Origin: Chromatiaceae bacterium
GTDB lineage: Bacteria; Pseudomonadota; Gammaproteobacteria; Chromatiales; Chromatiaceae
Direction: 5' to 3'
Assembly (NCBI GenBank): GCA_007693535.1
Contig: REDK01000128.1
Location: 1 to 52,709 of the forward strand
DNA: 52,709 nt
The notes beneath the pieces were generated by a model. It was not told the origin of the DNA and did no database searches. It saw only the letters and a list, made by a program, of their open reading frames with translations. The stretch's first letter is position 1, and each line of letters opens with the position of its first letter. Made by a program: the position numbers and the translations under genes. Positions 18,444-28,532 of this stretch are shown here, in pieces.

Positions 18444-19085
18444 CTAACCTGGCCCGGGACCGGTCTCGATGCGCCCCTCGGTGCCGCTGAGCAGGTTGCG
18501 GATATTGCTGCGGTGACGCCAGAACAATAGCAGGGTGATCAGTCCCTGCATCGCTACCAGCATGCCCGTGTCGCCGTCTCCGCGCAGCGGCCATAGCCCC
18601 CACACCAGTGCCGGCGCCAGGGCCATGGAGGTCAGTGCCGCGGCCGAGGAGATGCGCAGCCCCCGCGCCACGAACAGCCAGATCGCGGCCACCCCCAGGC
18701 CGATTGGCCAATACAGCCCGAACTGCACCCCGAGGGCGGTCGCAACCCCCTTGCCACCGCGAAACGCGAAGAAGACCGGATACAGATGGCCGAGGAATGC
18801 GGCCAACCCCACCAGCGCCAGGACCAGCGGCGCGGCGCCCAAGGCATGCGCGGCGAGCATCGGCAGCAGGCCCTTGAGGCTGTCGCCGAGCAGGGTGATG
18901 GCTGCGGCTCGCTTGCCCCGGCGGCCGCCGATGCGCAGCACGTTGGTGGCGCCCGGGTTGCCGGAGCCCTCGCTGCGCGGGTCCGGCAGCCCCAGCAGCC
19001 GGCAGACCAGGATCGCGCTCGAGATGGACCCGAGCAGATAGGCGCCGAGGATCAGACCCGGCGCAAGCAGCAGCATGGTGTTCAT
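18444..19085 (-). CDS. plsY: PlsY, acyl-phosphate:glycerol-3-phosphate acyltransferase
   Basis: This 213-residue inner-membrane enzyme transfers an acyl group from acyl phosphate to glycerol 3-phosphate, the first step of phospholipid synthesis. The family motifs are present in order: GSGNPGATNVLR (residues 41-52), HLYPVFFAFRGGKGVAT (near 100-116) and FWRHRSNIRNLLSGTE near the end, between about five to seven membrane segments. It diverges from folB across 149 bases, a common gammaproteobacterial arrangement. Confidence 0.95.
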   Translation of the reverse strand: MNTMLLLAPGLILGAYLLGSISSAILVCRLLGLPDPRSEGSGNPGATNVLRIGGRRGKRAAAITLLGDSLKGLLPMLAAHALGAAPLVLALVGLAAFLGHLYPVFFAFRGGKGVATALGVQFGLYWPIGLGVAAIWLFVARGLRISSAAALTSMALAPALVWGLWPLRGDGDTGMLVAMQGLITLLLFWRHRSNIRNLLSGTEGRIETGPGPG

Positions 19086-19234
19086 GGCGGCACATTGGAC
19101 GTGCTCGGCGCGCGCCGGTCAAGCACGGCCTGCGCCCGCCGCATTGCGGTTGCATTGCGGCAACCGGACGGTAACATCGCAGCCGCCGGCCGGCCGGCTG
19201 GCAGCGACGCGGAGCAACCGGGAGGTAGTGGGTC

Positions 19235-19606
19235 TTGGATATCGTGTTTCTGCGCGGTCTGCGAATCGAGACCGTCATCGGCATCTATGATTGGGAGCGC
19301 CAGATCCGCCAGCCGGTGGTGCTGGATATCGAGATGGCGAGCGACGTGGCCCGCGCCGCGGCGAGCGATCGTATCGACGATGCCCTCGATTACAAGGCGG
19401 TGGCCAAGCGGCTCAAGGAATTCGTCGGCGCTGCCCATTTCGAGCTGGTCGAGACCCTCGCCGAGCGCTGCTGTGCACTGATCCGCGAGGAGTTCGGCGT
19501 GCCCTGGGTGCGCCTGACCCTCAACAAGGCCGGCGCGGTTACCGACGCCAGTGGGGTCGGGGTGATCATCGAGCGCGGCACGCCGCCCGCTTGCACCGAT
19601 GTCTGA
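19235..19606 (+). CDS. folB: Dihydroneopterin aldolase
   Basis: This 123-residue enzyme cleaves 7,8-dihydroneopterin to 6-hydroxymethyl-dihydropterin and glycolaldehyde in folate synthesis. IVFLRGLRIETVIGIYDWER at the start and DYKAVAKRL in the middle are diagnostic. The start is TTG at 19235: an aggagg-like site (gggaggt) lies about 10 bases upstream, the family N-terminus begins exactly there, and no ATG is available. Its end overlaps folK by eight bases, coupling two consecutive pathway steps. Confidence 0.93.
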   Translation: MDIVFLRGLRIETVIGIYDWERQIRQPVVLDIEMASDVARAAASDRIDDALDYKAVAKRLKEFVGAAHFELVETLAERCCALIREEFGVPWVRLTLNKAGAVTDASGVGVIIERGTPPACTDV

Positions 19607-20126
19607 TGCGGGCATCGGGCCGGCAGCGGCCAGCGCTTCCCACCGCTGCTGGATCAGCTTAGGCAGCAACATCGATCGGGAGGCATCCCTGCGCGGTGCC
19701 GTGGCCGATCTCAGGCGCGCCTTCGGCGACCTGGTGCTCTCGCCGGTCTACGAGAGTGCCGCGGTCGGCGCCAGCGCCCCCCCCTATCTGAACCTGGTGG
19801 CCGGCATCGAGACCGCGTTACCGGTGGTGACCATCGTCACCCGCCTGCGCGCGATCGAGCAGGCCCACGGCCGCTTGCGTGGGCCGGATCGCTTTGCCGC
19901 CCGCACCCTGGACCTCGATCTGCTCACCTACGGCGATCAAGCCGGCGTGATCGACGGGCTGCATCTGCCCCGCGACGAGATCCTCGCCTATCCCTTCGTA
20001 CTCGGTCCGCTGGCCGATGTTGCCCCGGCAGAACGCCATCCGCAACTCGGGCGCAGCTATCGGAGCCTGTGGCAGGAGCGGTGCGCGCAGATGGCGCCGC
20101 TGGTCCCCTATCCGTTGGTGCTCTAG
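19599..20126 (+). CDS. folK: 6-hydroxymethyl-7,8-dihydropterin pyrophosphokinase
   Basis: This 175-residue HPPK transfers pyrophosphate from ATP to the product of FolB. The LGSNIDRE start, the SPVYES segment, [21 protein letters not shown] and the [21 protein letters not shown] motif are all family hallmarks, including the metal-binding Asp pair in TLDLDLL. It overlaps folB and converges with the QueD-like gene, sharing four bases at the stops. Confidence 0.94.
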   Translation: MSDAGIGPAAASASHRCWISLGSNIDREASLRGAVADLRRAFGDLVLSPVYESAAVGASAPPYLNLVAGIETALPVVTIVTRLRAIEQAHGRLRGPDRFAARTLDLDLLTYGDQAGVIDGLHLPRDEILAYPFVLGPLADVAPAERHPQLGRSYRSLWQERCAQMAPLVPYPLVL

Positions 20127-20560
20127 GACCCGGCACCGGCGGTCGGCGGCGCGGTCGCTGCCGGCAGCGGCCCCTCGTAGGCGGCCCAGGCGATGTGCGA
20201 CTCCGCCAGCCTGACCCGCAGGGCGGTCAGCCCATGCGCCTGCTCGCCGAGTTCCCCGGCGGCGATGCGCTCTGCCATGCGCGCGAAGATGGCGTGGGCG
20301 AGAAACTCGGTGCTGGTGTTCTGCCCGCGAAAGGCGGGTTCCTCGTCGAGGTTGCGATAGTCCAACTCGGCCAGCACGGCGCGCAGCACCATGGCGGCGC
20401 GGCCGATATCGAGCACCAGGCCATCCGCGTCCAGTGTGGGGCGGCGGAATTCACAATCGACGAGATAGGTCGCGCCGTGCAGCCGCTGCGCCGGCCCGAA
20501 GGTCTCGCCATGGAAGCTGTGCGCGATCATCATGTGGTCACGGACGCAGAGGCTGTACAT
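20123..20560 (-). CDS. 6-pyruvoyl-tetrahydropterin synthase / QueD-family protein with altered metal site
   Basis: This 145-residue protein belongs to the T-fold PTPS/6-carboxytetrahydropterin synthase family. The N-terminus ([19 protein letters not shown]) and the C-terminal [12 protein letters not shown] correspond to family elements. However, the canonical second zinc histidine of HGH is Ala30 (His28-Gly-Ala-Thr-Tyr), and the catalytic Cys that normally precedes it is missing. GQNTSTEF replaces the usual PTSE-type stretch. Such divergent members are known in gammaproteobacteria without settled function. Adjacent folB/folK make other pterins, so a pterin substrate is plausible but unproven. 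Confidence 0.7.
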   Translation of the reverse strand: MYSLCVRDHMMIAHSFHGETFGPAQRLHGATYLVDCEFRRPTLDADGLVLDIGRAAMVLRAVLAELDYRNLDEEPAFRGQNTSTEFLAHAIFARMAERIAAGELGEQAHGLTALRVRLAESHIAWAAYEGPLPAATAPPTAGAGS

Positions 20561-20659
20561 GGTCGTCTGCCAGGATGTCGTGGGCGGGTTTGGGATGCGC
20601 TTCGCCGCGCCGCAGGAGGTGCGAGGCCGGTCGGCTGAAGAGGTCCAGCGGCGGCTGGT

Positions 20660-21997
20660 TCAGGCGCTGCTGACCGGCCGCCGGCCGATGGAGTGATAGT
20701 CCAGGCCGCACAGGCGCATCTGGGCCTTGTCGAACAGGTTGCGGCCGTCGAAGATCACCGGCTGGCGCAGACGCGCCTTGATGCCGGCGAAGTCGGGGCT
20801 GCGAAATTGCGGCCATTCAGTCACGATGGCCAGTGCATCGGCCCCGGCGAGGGCGTCCATCTCGTTATCGACCAGGATCAACTCGGGTCGCTCGCCATAG
20901 AGACGCCGGGCTTCGTCGCCGGCCACCGGATCATAGGCGCGCACCCGCGCGCCGGCCTCCCAGAGCAACTCCATCAGCCGCCGGCTGGAGGCCTCGCGCA
21001 TGTCGTCGGTGTTGGGCTTGAAGGCGAGCCCCCACAGGGCGATGACCTTGTCGGCGAGGTCGCCGTGGAAATACTCGCTGATCTTCTGAAACAGGACTGC
21101 CTTCTGGCGATCATTGACCGCCTCGACCGCCTGCAGCAACTGGGGCTGATAGCCGAGCATGGCGGCGGTGCGCTCGAGCGCGCGCACATCCTTGGGGAAG
21201 CAGGAGCCGCCGTAGCCACAGCCAGGATAGATGAACTGATAACCAATGCGCGGATCGGAGCCGATTCCGACCCGGACCATCTCGATGTCGGCGCCGACCG
21301 CCTCGGCAATGTTGGACAATTCGTTCATGAAGCTGATCTTGGTCGCCAGCATGGCGTTGGCGGCATATTTGGTCAGCTCCGCCGAGCGGATATCCATCAG
21401 CATGAAGCGGTCGTGATTGCGATTGAACGGCCCGTAGAGGACGCGTAGCAATTCGCCGGTCCGCGGGTTGTCGGTGCCGACGATGATCCGGTCCGGGCGC
21501 ATGAAATCCTCGATCGCGGCGCCTTCCTTCAGGAATTCGGGATTGGAGACGACATCGAATTCCAGGTCCAGGCCACGCCGGGCGAGCACCTCGCGCACGG
21601 TCGCACCGACCCGGTCCGCGGTCCCCACCGGCACCGTGGATTTGTCCACGATGATGCGATAATCGGTCATGTGTTCGCCGATGCTGGCAGCCACTGCCAG
21701 TACATGGCGCAGATCCGCGGAGCCGTCCTCGTCCGGCGGGGTCCCGACAGCGATGAACTGAAACAGGCCATGGCGCACACCGGCGGTGGCATCGGTGGTG
21801 AACTCCAGCCGGCCGGCCTGCCGGTTGCGGCTGATGAGTTCGTCCAGGCCGGGTTCGTAGATCGGCACGCCGCCGGCGTTGAGCAGCGCCACCTTATCGG
21901 CATCCACATCGACGCAGAGCACATGGTTGCCCACCTCGGCCAGGCAGGCCCCGGTGACCAGCCCGACATAGCCGCTGCCGAAAATGCTGACATCCAT
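20660..21997 (-). CDS. ugd: UDP-glucose 6-dehydrogenase
   Basis: This 445-residue NAD-dependent enzyme oxidises UDP-glucose to UDP-glucuronate for envelope or capsular polysaccharides. The N-terminal dinucleotide loop is [10 protein letters not shown] (residues 7-16), the active-site Cys266 lies in [14 protein letters not shown], and [17 protein letters not shown] is the central dimerisation helix. [16 protein letters not shown] marks the C-terminal UDP-binding domain. It stands apart from other sugar genes, 99 bases beyond the QueD-like gene. Some members act on UDP-ManNAc instead; motifs favour UDP-glucose. Confidence 0.93.
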   Translation of the reverse strand: MDVSIFGSGYVGLVTGACLAEVGNHVLCVDVDADKVALLNAGGVPIYEPGLDELISRNRQAGRLEFTTDATAGVRHGLFQFIAVGTPPDEDGSADLRHVLAVAASIGEHMTDYRIIVDKSTVPVGTADRVGATVREVLARRGLDLEFDVVSNPEFLKEGAAIEDFMRPDRIIVGTDNPRTGELLRVLYGPFNRNHDRFMLMDIRSAELTKYAANAMLATKISFMNELSNIAEAVGADIEMVRVGIGSDPRIGYQFIYPGCGYGGSCFPKDVRALERTAAMLGYQPQLLQAVEAVNDRQKAVLFQKISEYFHGDLADKVIALWGLAFKPNTDDMREASSRRLMELLWEAGARVRAYDPVAGDEARRLYGERPELILVDNEMDALAGADALAIVTEWPQFRSPDFAGIKARLRQPVIFDGRNLFDKAQMRLCGLDYHSIGRRPVSSA

Positions 21998-22246
21998 CTG
22001 GGTTCCTCGATCGTCGCAAAAGGTTTCGTCGCAAGAAGGGATCGGGGGCGGCCACGGGCGGCTGCATGCCCTAGCGCGGCGGGGGCCGGGCCGCGATCGG
22101 GTTGCGCGTCGGGGGCAGTCCGGCCGAGGCTGTGCCGCCGCGCCAGGGATGGCCCTGCAATGCGCGGGTATTCTATCAGCCTGGCCCCGCCAGCGATGGC
22201 GCCCCGGGCTGGCGGTGGTCTGCAGCGACCATGCTAATCTTGGCCG

Positions 22247-24100
22247 ATGGCGTCAGCGTCTCCAGCCCAATCCCTGCCTGCGGCACCGACCGTGGCCGCG
22301 GACAACCTGCTGCCGGTGCGCATCCGCCGTCGCGGGCAGGAGCAGGGGGCCGTCACTAGCCTAGACGGGCTGCTGGCGCGGCTCTATCGCAATCGCGCCA
22401 CGGCGGCTGTAAGCGCCGGGCAGGCTGCCATGGACCCCCGGGCCGGCGGTCTAGCCGACATGCTGCCGGTCACCGCCCTGGCCGGCAGCGATGCGGCCGC
22501 GGCATTGCTGGCCGATTGCATCCAGGCTGGCGGGCGCATCCTGATCGTCGGTGACTACGATGCCGATGGCGCTACCGGCACCGCGGTCGGCCTGCTCGGG
22601 CTGCGTGCACTGGGGGCGGCGCAAGTGGATTCGCTGACCCCCAGCCGGTTCAGCGGCGGGTATGGCCTCAGCCTGGCAGTGGTCGAGGCGGCTGCGGCGC
22701 AGCGCCCCGATCTCCTAGTCACGGTGGACAATGGCATCGGCAATGTGGCCGCGGTGGCGCGCTGCAATGCACTGGGCATCCCGGTCCTGATCACCGACCA
22801 TCATCTGCCGGGGGCGGACCTGCCGCCGGCGGCGGCCATCGTCAATCCCAACCAGCCCGGCTGTGCGTTTCCGAGCAAGCATCTGGCCGGGGTTGGGGTG
22901 ATGTTCTACGTGCTGATCGCCGCCCGCACCCTATTGCGTCGCCGTGGCTGGTTCCGCCCCGGGCGGCCCGAACCCAATCTGGCCGCGCTGCTCGACCTGG
23001 TCGCCCTCGGCACGGTGGCCGATGTCGTGACGCTGGATCGCAACAACCGCATCCTGGTCGAACAGGGGCTGCGGCGCATCCGCGCAGGCCAATGCCGCCA
23101 CGGCCTGCGGGCGCTGCTGGAGATCGCCGGCTGCCAGGTCCAGCGGGTCACCGCCCGCGACCTCGGCTTTGCCGCCGGGCCGCGGCTGAATGCCGCCGGA
23201 CGCCTGACCGACATGGGCCTGGGGATCGCGTGCCTAACCACCGAGACGCCGCTGGAGGCGATGTGCCTAGCCCGTCAGCTCGATGCCCTCAATGCCGAGC
23301 GACGCGCCTTGGAGGCGGGCATCCGTGACCAGGCCGAGGCGATCATCGCCGGGCTGAGCCTGGACGGCGCCGGTCTGCCAGCCGGGCTCTGCCTGTACGA
23401 TCCTGACTGGCACCAGGGCGTGGTGGGGATCGTCGCGGCCCGCCTCCGCGAGCGCTATCAGCGTCCCGCCATCGTTTTTGCCCGCGCGGAGGACGGACTG
23501 CTGCGCGGCTCAGCGCGCTCGGTGGACGGGCTGCATCTGCGCGACTGTATCGATGCCGTGGCGCGCGCGCAGCCGGGTCTGATCGAGCGCTACGGCGGGC
23601 ATGCGATGGCCGCCGGGCTGACCCTGCCGCCGGCGCACCTCGATGCCTTTCGCGACGCCTTTGCCAGCGCGGTACGCGCCGTCCTGGGGGCGGAGCCGGC
23701 GGCGCGCGAACTCTGGTCCGACGGCGAACTGCCCGGCGCCCTGATGACCCTGTCCACGGCTGAGGCACTGCGCTTGGCCGGCCCCTGGGGCAAGGGCTTT
23801 GCCGAGCCCTTGTTCGACGGCCCGTTCGCGGTCAGCGCCGTGCGCGTGGTGGCGGAGCGTCACCTGCGCTTTCGTGCCCGTGCCCCCGGTGGCCCACCGC
23901 TGGAGGCGATCGGCTTCAACTTGGCCGCGCACCGCAGCGGCCTGGGCGGGTGCCGGCAGTTGGTCTACCGGTTGGATGTGAACGAATACCGTGGCCTGCG
24001 CAACCCGCAGTTGCGCATCGAACATATCGACCCGGTGTCCACCGCGCCCGACCCTCGACCCTCGACCCTCGACCCTCGACCCCTGAGTCCTGAGTCCTGA
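22247..24100 (+). CDS. recJ: RecJ single-stranded-DNA 5'-3' exonuclease
   Basis: This 617-residue DHH-family exonuclease works in RecF-pathway recombination and mismatch repair. Motifs in order: [11 protein letters not shown] (residues 101-111), [19 protein letters not shown], the inter-domain [16 protein letters not shown] and the DHHA1 motif [13 protein letters not shown]. The metal-binding Asp residues are intact. The last 17 residues (from Asp601) are encoded by two heptanucleotide arrays, and the TGA stop lies inside the second, so the C-terminus is repeat-derived and sensitive to copy number. The ribosome site at the ATG is poor. Confidence 0.93.
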   Translation: MASASPAQSLPAAPTVAADNLLPVRIRRRGQEQGAVTSLDGLLARLYRNRATAAVSAGQAAMDPRAGGLADMLPVTALAGSDAAAALLADCIQAGGRILIVGDYDADGATGTAVGLLGLRALGAAQVDSLTPSRFSGGYGLSLAVVEAAAAQRPDLLVTVDNGIGNVAAVARCNALGIPVLITDHHLPGADLPPAAAIVNPNQPGCAFPSKHLAGVGVMFYVLIAARTLLRRRGWFRPGRPEPNLAALLDLVALGTVADVVTLDRNNRILVEQGLRRIRAGQCRHGLRALLEIAGCQVQRVTARDLGFAAGPRLNAAGRLTDMGLGIACLTTETPLEAMCLARQLDALNAERRALEAGIRDQAEAIIAGLSLDGAGLPAGLCLYDPDWHQGVVGIVAARLRERYQRPAIVFARAEDGLLRGSARSVDGLHLRDCIDAVARAQPGLIERYGGHAMAAGLTLPPAHLDAFRDAFASAVRAVLGAEPAARELWSDGELPGALMTLSTAEALRLAGPWGKGFAEPLFDGPFAVSAVRVVAERHLRFRARAPGGPPLEAIGFNLAAHRSGLGGCRQLVYRLDVNEYRGLRNPQLRIEHIDPVSTAPDPRPSTLDPRPLSPES

Positions 24101-24125
24101 GTCCTGAGTCCTGAGTCCTGAGTCC
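24050..24125. repeat. Two adjoining heptanucleotide tandem arrays spanning the recJ stop
   Basis: Four copies of gaccctc plus a partial copy (24050-24083) are followed directly by six copies of tgagtcc (24084-24125). The recJ TGA (24098-24100) is the first three bases of the third tgagtcc unit. Each single-unit change shifts the frame by one base. Confidence 0.92.
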
Positions 24126-24235
24126 GGGCGCCGCGGTTGGGCCGCCGGGAGGCCCCGCCGGGACGCCCGAGCGGGTACGGCCGCGGCGCGGTTGCGGCAG
24201 AATAGGCGCTGTCATTAGCCAGCGAGACGATACCC

Positions 24236-25240
24236 GTGGACCAGAGCCCCGCCACCGTGCCCCTTCCGCGCCCCTATGACGGCCTGACCCCGGAGCGGGT
24301 GCTCGATGCCGTCGAATCCCTCGGCTTCGTCGTGGACGGGCGGCTGCTGGCCCTGAACAGCTACGAGAACCGGGTCTATCAGGTCGGACTGGAGGAGGGC
24401 GCGCCGCTGATCGCCAAGTTCTACCGGCCCGGGCGCTGGTCGGATGCCGCCATCCTGGAGGAGCACACCTTCACCGCCGAGCTGGTCGAGCGCGAGATTC
24501 CGGCCCTGGCGCCGCTGGTCATCGCCGGCACCAGCCTGCACCGGTTCGCGGGCTTTCGCTTCTCGCTGACCCCACGCCACGGCGGGCGCACCCCGGAGCT
24601 GGGCGATGCCGACGTGCTGCTGCGCATCGGCCGCTTCATCGGGCGCATCCATGCCGTCGGTGCCATGCACCCCTTCCAGCATCGCCCGCGGCTGGATCTC
24701 GCCAGCTTCGGCCTCGCCCCCAGCCGCCTGCTGCTGGAGGGGCAATGGCTGCCAGCGGCCCTGGAGCCAGCCTATCGCAGCGTGCTCGAACATGCCCTGG
24801 CCGAGGTGTCGGCCTGCTTCGAGCGCGCCGGCGCGGTCGCCGGGCTGCGACTGCACGGCGACTGTCATCCCGGCAATTTGCTCTGGACCGAGCAGGGCCC
24901 CCACTTCGTCGACTTCGACGATGCCCGCACCGGCCCGGCCGTGCAGGACCTCTGGATGCTGCTCGCCGGTGAGCGCGAGGAGATGGCGGTGCAACTGGGC
25001 CATGTGCTGACCGGTTACGAGCAGTTTCAGTCCTTCGACCGGCGCGAACTGCACCTGATCGAGGCCCTGCGCACCCTGCGCCTGATCCATCACGCCGGCT
25101 GGCTGGCGCAGCGCTGGGATGACCCGGCCTTCCCGCCGGCCTTCCCCTGGTTCGACAACGAGCGCTACTGGCAGGACCACATCCTGAACCTGCGCGAGCA
25201 GATCGCCGCCATGCAGGAGGGGCCGCTACCGGTCTGCTAG
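24236..25240 (+). CDS. srkA: SrkA/YihE-type stress-response Ser/Thr kinase
   Basis: This 334-residue protein matches the SrkA (RdoA/YihE) family of choline-kinase-like serine/threonine kinases, which protect cells under envelope and oxidative stress. LNSYENRVYQVGLEEG forms the nucleotide-binding start; the catalytic loop is RLHGDCHPGNLLW and the metal-binding Asp follows in FVDFDDARTGPAVQDLWM. The start is GTG at 24236, which aligns with the family N-terminus; no good ATG exists. It follows recJ after the repeat arrays and converges on glpK with a 33-base gap. Confidence 0.9.
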   Translation: MDQSPATVPLPRPYDGLTPERVLDAVESLGFVVDGRLLALNSYENRVYQVGLEEGAPLIAKFYRPGRWSDAAILEEHTFTAELVEREIPALAPLVIAGTSLHRFAGFRFSLTPRHGGRTPELGDADVLLRIGRFIGRIHAVGAMHPFQHRPRLDLASFGLAPSRLLLEGQWLPAALEPAYRSVLEHALAEVSACFERAGAVAGLRLHGDCHPGNLLWTEQGPHFVDFDDARTGPAVQDLWMLLAGEREEMAVQLGHVLTGYEQFQSFDRRELHLIEALRTLRLIHHAGWLAQRWDDPAFPPAFPWFDNERYWQDHILNLREQIAAMQEGPLPVC

Positions 25241-25273
25241 CCACCGCGGGGCCGATCTGCCGCCATCGCGGGA

Positions 25274-26785
25274 TCAATCGTCGTCGCGCGCCCAGCCTTG
25301 GGCCAGTTGCACCGCCCGGCGCCAGCGGGCGAACAGTCGTTCGCGGCGGGCCGGCTCCAGGCGCGGCCGATACCGGACGTCCAGTGCCCATTTCTCGGCC
25401 AATTCGGCGCGATCGCGCCAGAAGCCGACCGCCAACCCGGCCAGATAGGCCGCCCCCAGGGCAGTGGTGTCGGTGATGCTGGGTACCTCGACCGGCACTC
25501 CCAGCAGGTCGGACTGGAATTGCATCAGCAGGCCGTTGACCACCGCGCCCCCATCGCAGCGCAAGTCCGCCAGCGCGATGCCGGAGTCCCGCTGCATGGC
25601 CTCGATCACATCCCGGGTCTGATAGGCCATGCTCTCGAGCGCCGCGCGCGCCAGATGGGCACGGCCGCTGCCGCGGGTGAGGCCGATCAGCAGGCCGCGG
25701 GCATAGGGGTCCCAATAGGGGGCGCCCAGCCCCACCAGGGCCGGCACGAAATAGACCCCCTCGTTGTCCGGCAGCGCCCGGGCCAGGTCCTCGGTCTCCG
25801 CCGCCTGGGCGATGATGCCGAGCCCGTCGCGCAGCCATTGCACCGCCGCGCCGGTGATGAAGATCGCCCCCTCCAGGGCATATTCCACCGGCTCGTCGCC
25901 GATGCGCCAGGCGATGGTGGTGAGCAGTCGCTCGCGGCTGCTGACGGCCTCGGTGCCAGTGTGCATCAGCACGAAGGAGCCAGTGCCATAGGTGTTCTTG
26001 GCCATGCCGGGATGATGACAGGCCTGCCCGAAGAGGGCCGCCTGCTGGTCGCCGGCGATCCCGGCCAGGGGGATCGGGCGGGTGCCGAAGAACAATTGTG
26101 GATCGGTCTCGCCATAGATCGCCGCCGAGGGCCGCACCGTCGGCAGCATCGCGGCCGGGATGTCCAGCAGGGCCAACAGGTCGGGGTCCCAGCGCAGCTC
26201 GTGGATATTGAACAGCAGCGTGCGCGAGGCATTGGAATAGTCGGTGATATGGACGCGGTTGCCGCTGAGCCGAAACACCAGCCAGGAGTCGATGGTGCCG
26301 AAGCAGATCTCGCCGCGTTCGGCGCGCTGACGCAGCCCGGGGGTCGCGTCGAGCAGCCATTTCAGCTTGGTGGCGGAGAAATAGGGATCGATGACCAGTC
26401 CGGTGCGGGCCTGGATCATCGGCTCCAGTCCCTGCGCCTTGAGGGCGTCGCACGCGCCGGCAGTGCGCCGGTCCTGCCAGCAGATGGCGCGCCCGACCGG
26501 CCGGCCGCTGGTGCGTTCCCACACCACCACCGTTTCGCGCTGGTTGGTGATGCCGATGGCGCGCACCGCATCGGCGGCGATGCCGCTGCTGCGCAAGGCC
26601 TCGCCGATCACCCGCAGGGTGGTGGCGAGCACCTCCTCGGCGTCATGCTCGACCCAGCCGGGGCGCGGAAAATACTGGGTGAACTCGCGGGCGGCGCGCC
26701 CGCGCGGCTGGCCGGCGTGGTCGAACAGCAACACCGTGGTGCCGGTGGTGCCCTGGTCGATGGCGAGGATGTAGCCGTCTTGCAT
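25274..26785 (-). CDS. glpK: Glycerol kinase
   Basis: This 503-residue FGGY-family kinase converts glycerol and ATP to glycerol 3-phosphate. The start [14 protein letters not shown] is the phosphate-binding loop, [16 protein letters not shown] and WQDRRT contact glycerol, and [15 protein letters not shown] and NTYGTGSF are family signatures. The catalytic Asp is in the GDQ motif. No glpF or glpD is adjacent, so its job may be glycerol salvage feeding lipid synthesis. It lies at the end of the minus-strand block, 140 bases from holA. Confidence 0.96.
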   Translation of the reverse strand: MQDGYILAIDQGTTGTTVLLFDHAGQPRGRAAREFTQYFPRPGWVEHDAEEVLATTLRVIGEALRSSGIAADAVRAIGITNQRETVVVWERTSGRPVGRAICWQDRRTAGACDALKAQGLEPMIQARTGLVIDPYFSATKLKWLLDATPGLRQRAERGEICFGTIDSWLVFRLSGNRVHITDYSNASRTLLFNIHELRWDPDLLALLDIPAAMLPTVRPSAAIYGETDPQLFFGTRPIPLAGIAGDQQAALFGQACHHPGMAKNTYGTGSFVLMHTGTEAVSSRERLLTTIAWRIGDEPVEYALEGAIFITGAAVQWLRDGLGIIAQAAETEDLARALPDNEGVYFVPALVGLGAPYWDPYARGLLIGLTRGSGRAHLARAALESMAYQTRDVIEAMQRDSGIALADLRCDGGAVVNGLLMQFQSDLLGVPVEVPSITDTTALGAAYLAGLAVGFWRDRAELAEKWALDVRYRPRLEPARRERLFARWRRAVQLAQGWARDDD

Positions 26786-26925
26786 GGGTTGGGTCTCTAC
26801 CTACACACGGGGGAGCGGCCCGGTGGGCGTGCGCGGCACTGTCAGGGGGCGTGCGGCGTCCCGGTACCGGATTCGCTAGCAAGCCTAGACGATCTGTGAC
26901 GATCTGCCGGCCAGGCGCCGGGCCG

Positions 26926-27951
26926 CTAGCGCCGGGGGCCGGTCAGCGGTGGGGCAGCCAGGCCCTCGGCGATGGCGGTGAGCAGGGTCCAGGGGTCGCC
27001 CGGGCCGCGCCCCTTGATGGCCAGGTCGGCGGCGGCGCAGCACTCGACCAATCGCCACAGCCGCGGCAGGGTCAGGCGCGCGACGGCGGCTAGCGCCGCC
27101 GGGCGGCGCGAGTCCCAGACCTGGTGGGCGGTGAAGACGGGCTTGAGGTCCTGGCGCCGCACCTGGGCGAAGGCGATCGCGGCGAGCTTGCGCACCTCGC
27201 GTGCCAGCACCCACAGCAGCAGCGGCGGGGCGGTGTCCTCGGCGGCCAGCACCTGCAGGATGCGGTGCACCCGGGCGCGGTCGGCGGCGAGGGCGGCATC
27301 GGCCAGGTCGAACAGGCCATAGCGGGCGCTGTCGGCCACCGCTGCCAGCAGGCCCTCGGCGTCCAGCGGGCCGGGCTCGCGCAGCAGGGCCAGCTTGCTG
27401 ATCTCCTGATCCGCTGCCAGCAGGTTGCCCTCGACCCGCTCGGCCAGCAGGGCGACCGCTTCGCGGGTCGGCTGAAATCCCGCCCGACGCAGGCGTGCCG
27501 CCAGCCAACCGGCGAGTTGGCGGCCCTGCGGCTCGCGCACCTGCACGATGACCCCGACACGGGCAATCGCCTCGGCCCACTTGGATTTGAGCGCCTTCCA
27601 GTCCAGCGCCGGCGCCAGGATCAGCAGCAGCACGTCGCGGCTGGGCCGCTCAGCCTGGGCGCGCAGGGCGGCGGCTCCATCCTGGCCCACCTTGTCGCCG
27701 TCGAGGCGCAGTTCGATCAGGCGTTGGGTGGCGAACAGCGACAGCGCCCCGACTGCCCCGGCCAGGTGCGACCAGTCGAAGTCGCGCCCGGTCTCCAGGA
27801 CCTCGCGCTCGCTGAATCCGGCCTGGCGAGCAGCCGCCCGCACCGCGGCGGCAGCCTCGCCCAGTTGCAGCGGTTCCGGGCCGAAGAGCAGATAGATGGG
27901 CGCCAGGCCGCGGGCCAGGGCGCCTTCCAGTTGGTCTGGGGAGATGGGCAT
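26926..27951 (-). CDS. holA: DNA polymerase III delta subunit
   Basis: This 341-residue protein has the length and layout of HolA, the clamp-loader subunit that opens the beta clamp. Hallmarks are GLAPIYLLFGPEPLQLGEA near the start, GNLLAADQEISKL in the middle and VLAREVRKLA in the C-terminal collar domain. The ATG at 27951 is chosen because MPISPDQLEGAL is the family start; the frame remains open upstream through lptE and leuS as shadow sequence. It follows lptE by 46 bases in the conserved order leuS-lptE-holA. Confidence 0.93.
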   Translation of the reverse strand: MPISPDQLEGALARGLAPIYLLFGPEPLQLGEAAAAVRAAARQAGFSEREVLETGRDFDWSHLAGAVGALSLFATQRLIELRLDGDKVGQDGAAALRAQAERPSRDVLLLILAPALDWKALKSKWAEAIARVGVIVQVREPQGRQLAGWLAARLRRAGFQPTREAVALLAERVEGNLLAADQEISKLALLREPGPLDAEGLLAAVADSARYGLFDLADAALAADRARVHRILQVLAAEDTAPPLLLWVLAREVRKLAAIAFAQVRRQDLKPVFTAHQVWDSRRPAALAAVARLTLPRLWRLVECCAAADLAIKGRGPGDPWTLLTAIAEGLAAPPLTGPRR

Positions 27952-27995
27952 GGATGCAGCGGGAGGCGGCCAGCGGGCCTTGCCGAGGCCCGCGT

Positions 27996-28532
27996 TCAGC
28001 GCGCGGCCAGCGCCGCTCGCAGGCGCAGCAGCACCTGGTCGGCGGCGTCGTCGGCCATCTGCTGCTGGATGATGTCCGATTCCAGTTGTTTGCCCAGGGT
28101 GGCCACCTCGGGATTGTCGTCGAAGGTGCGGTCCAGACTGACCACCTGCCGTTCCAGCACCGGCTGGCCGTCGCCGTCGACGGCGTCGAAGGCGACCTGA
28201 TAGGAGAGCAGGAAGGCCAGCGAGCGGCCCTGCCGGTCCACCGCGATGACGCGTGAACCGCGCTGCTCGGAGAGGATGCGGATCAGCAGGCGGGCGTCGC
28301 CAGGGCGGTCGGTCACCTGCACCGCGGTGCCCTGCAGCCGCGCCGCGACGGCGTCGCCCACCAACCCGCCGGACTGGATATAGACCGGGCTGAGCGCTGG
28401 CGGGACGTCTAGGCTGCCGCGCAGGCGAAAGCCGCAGCCGCCCGTGACCAGCGCCAGCAGCAGGGCCACGGTCAGCCAGCGGTGCGGCCCTGCGCTGCGC
28501 CCGCCCTGACGCCCTGCCCCGCGCCGGCTCAT
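27996..28532 (-). CDS. lptE: LptE, outer-membrane LPS-assembly lipoprotein
   Basis: This 178-residue lipoprotein plugs and assembles LptD, which places LPS on the outer leaflet. After a basic leader, a hydrophobic run ends in LVTGGC, giving lipidation at Cys33, followed by the family motif GFRLRG. Later strands and the final helix ([18 protein letters not shown]) fit LptE. The ATG overlaps the leuS stop (ATGA), and holA follows, an arrangement conserved in gammaproteobacteria. Confidence 0.92.
   Translation of the reverse strand: MSRRGAGRQGGRSAGPHRWLTVALLLALVTGGCGFRLRGSLDVPPALSPVYIQSGGLVGDAVAARLQGTAVQVTDRPGDARLLIRILSEQRGSRVIAVDRQGRSLAFLLSYQVAFDAVDGDGQPVLERQVVSLDRTFDDNPEVATLGKQLESDIIQQQMADDAADQVLLRLRAALAAR

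Noticed and set aside
25298-26899. 533-codon open frame on the plus strand opposite glpK
   Set aside because: It is the antisense shadow of glycerol kinase, Gly/Gln/Asp-rich with no recognisable domain; the minus strand carries intact kinase motifs.
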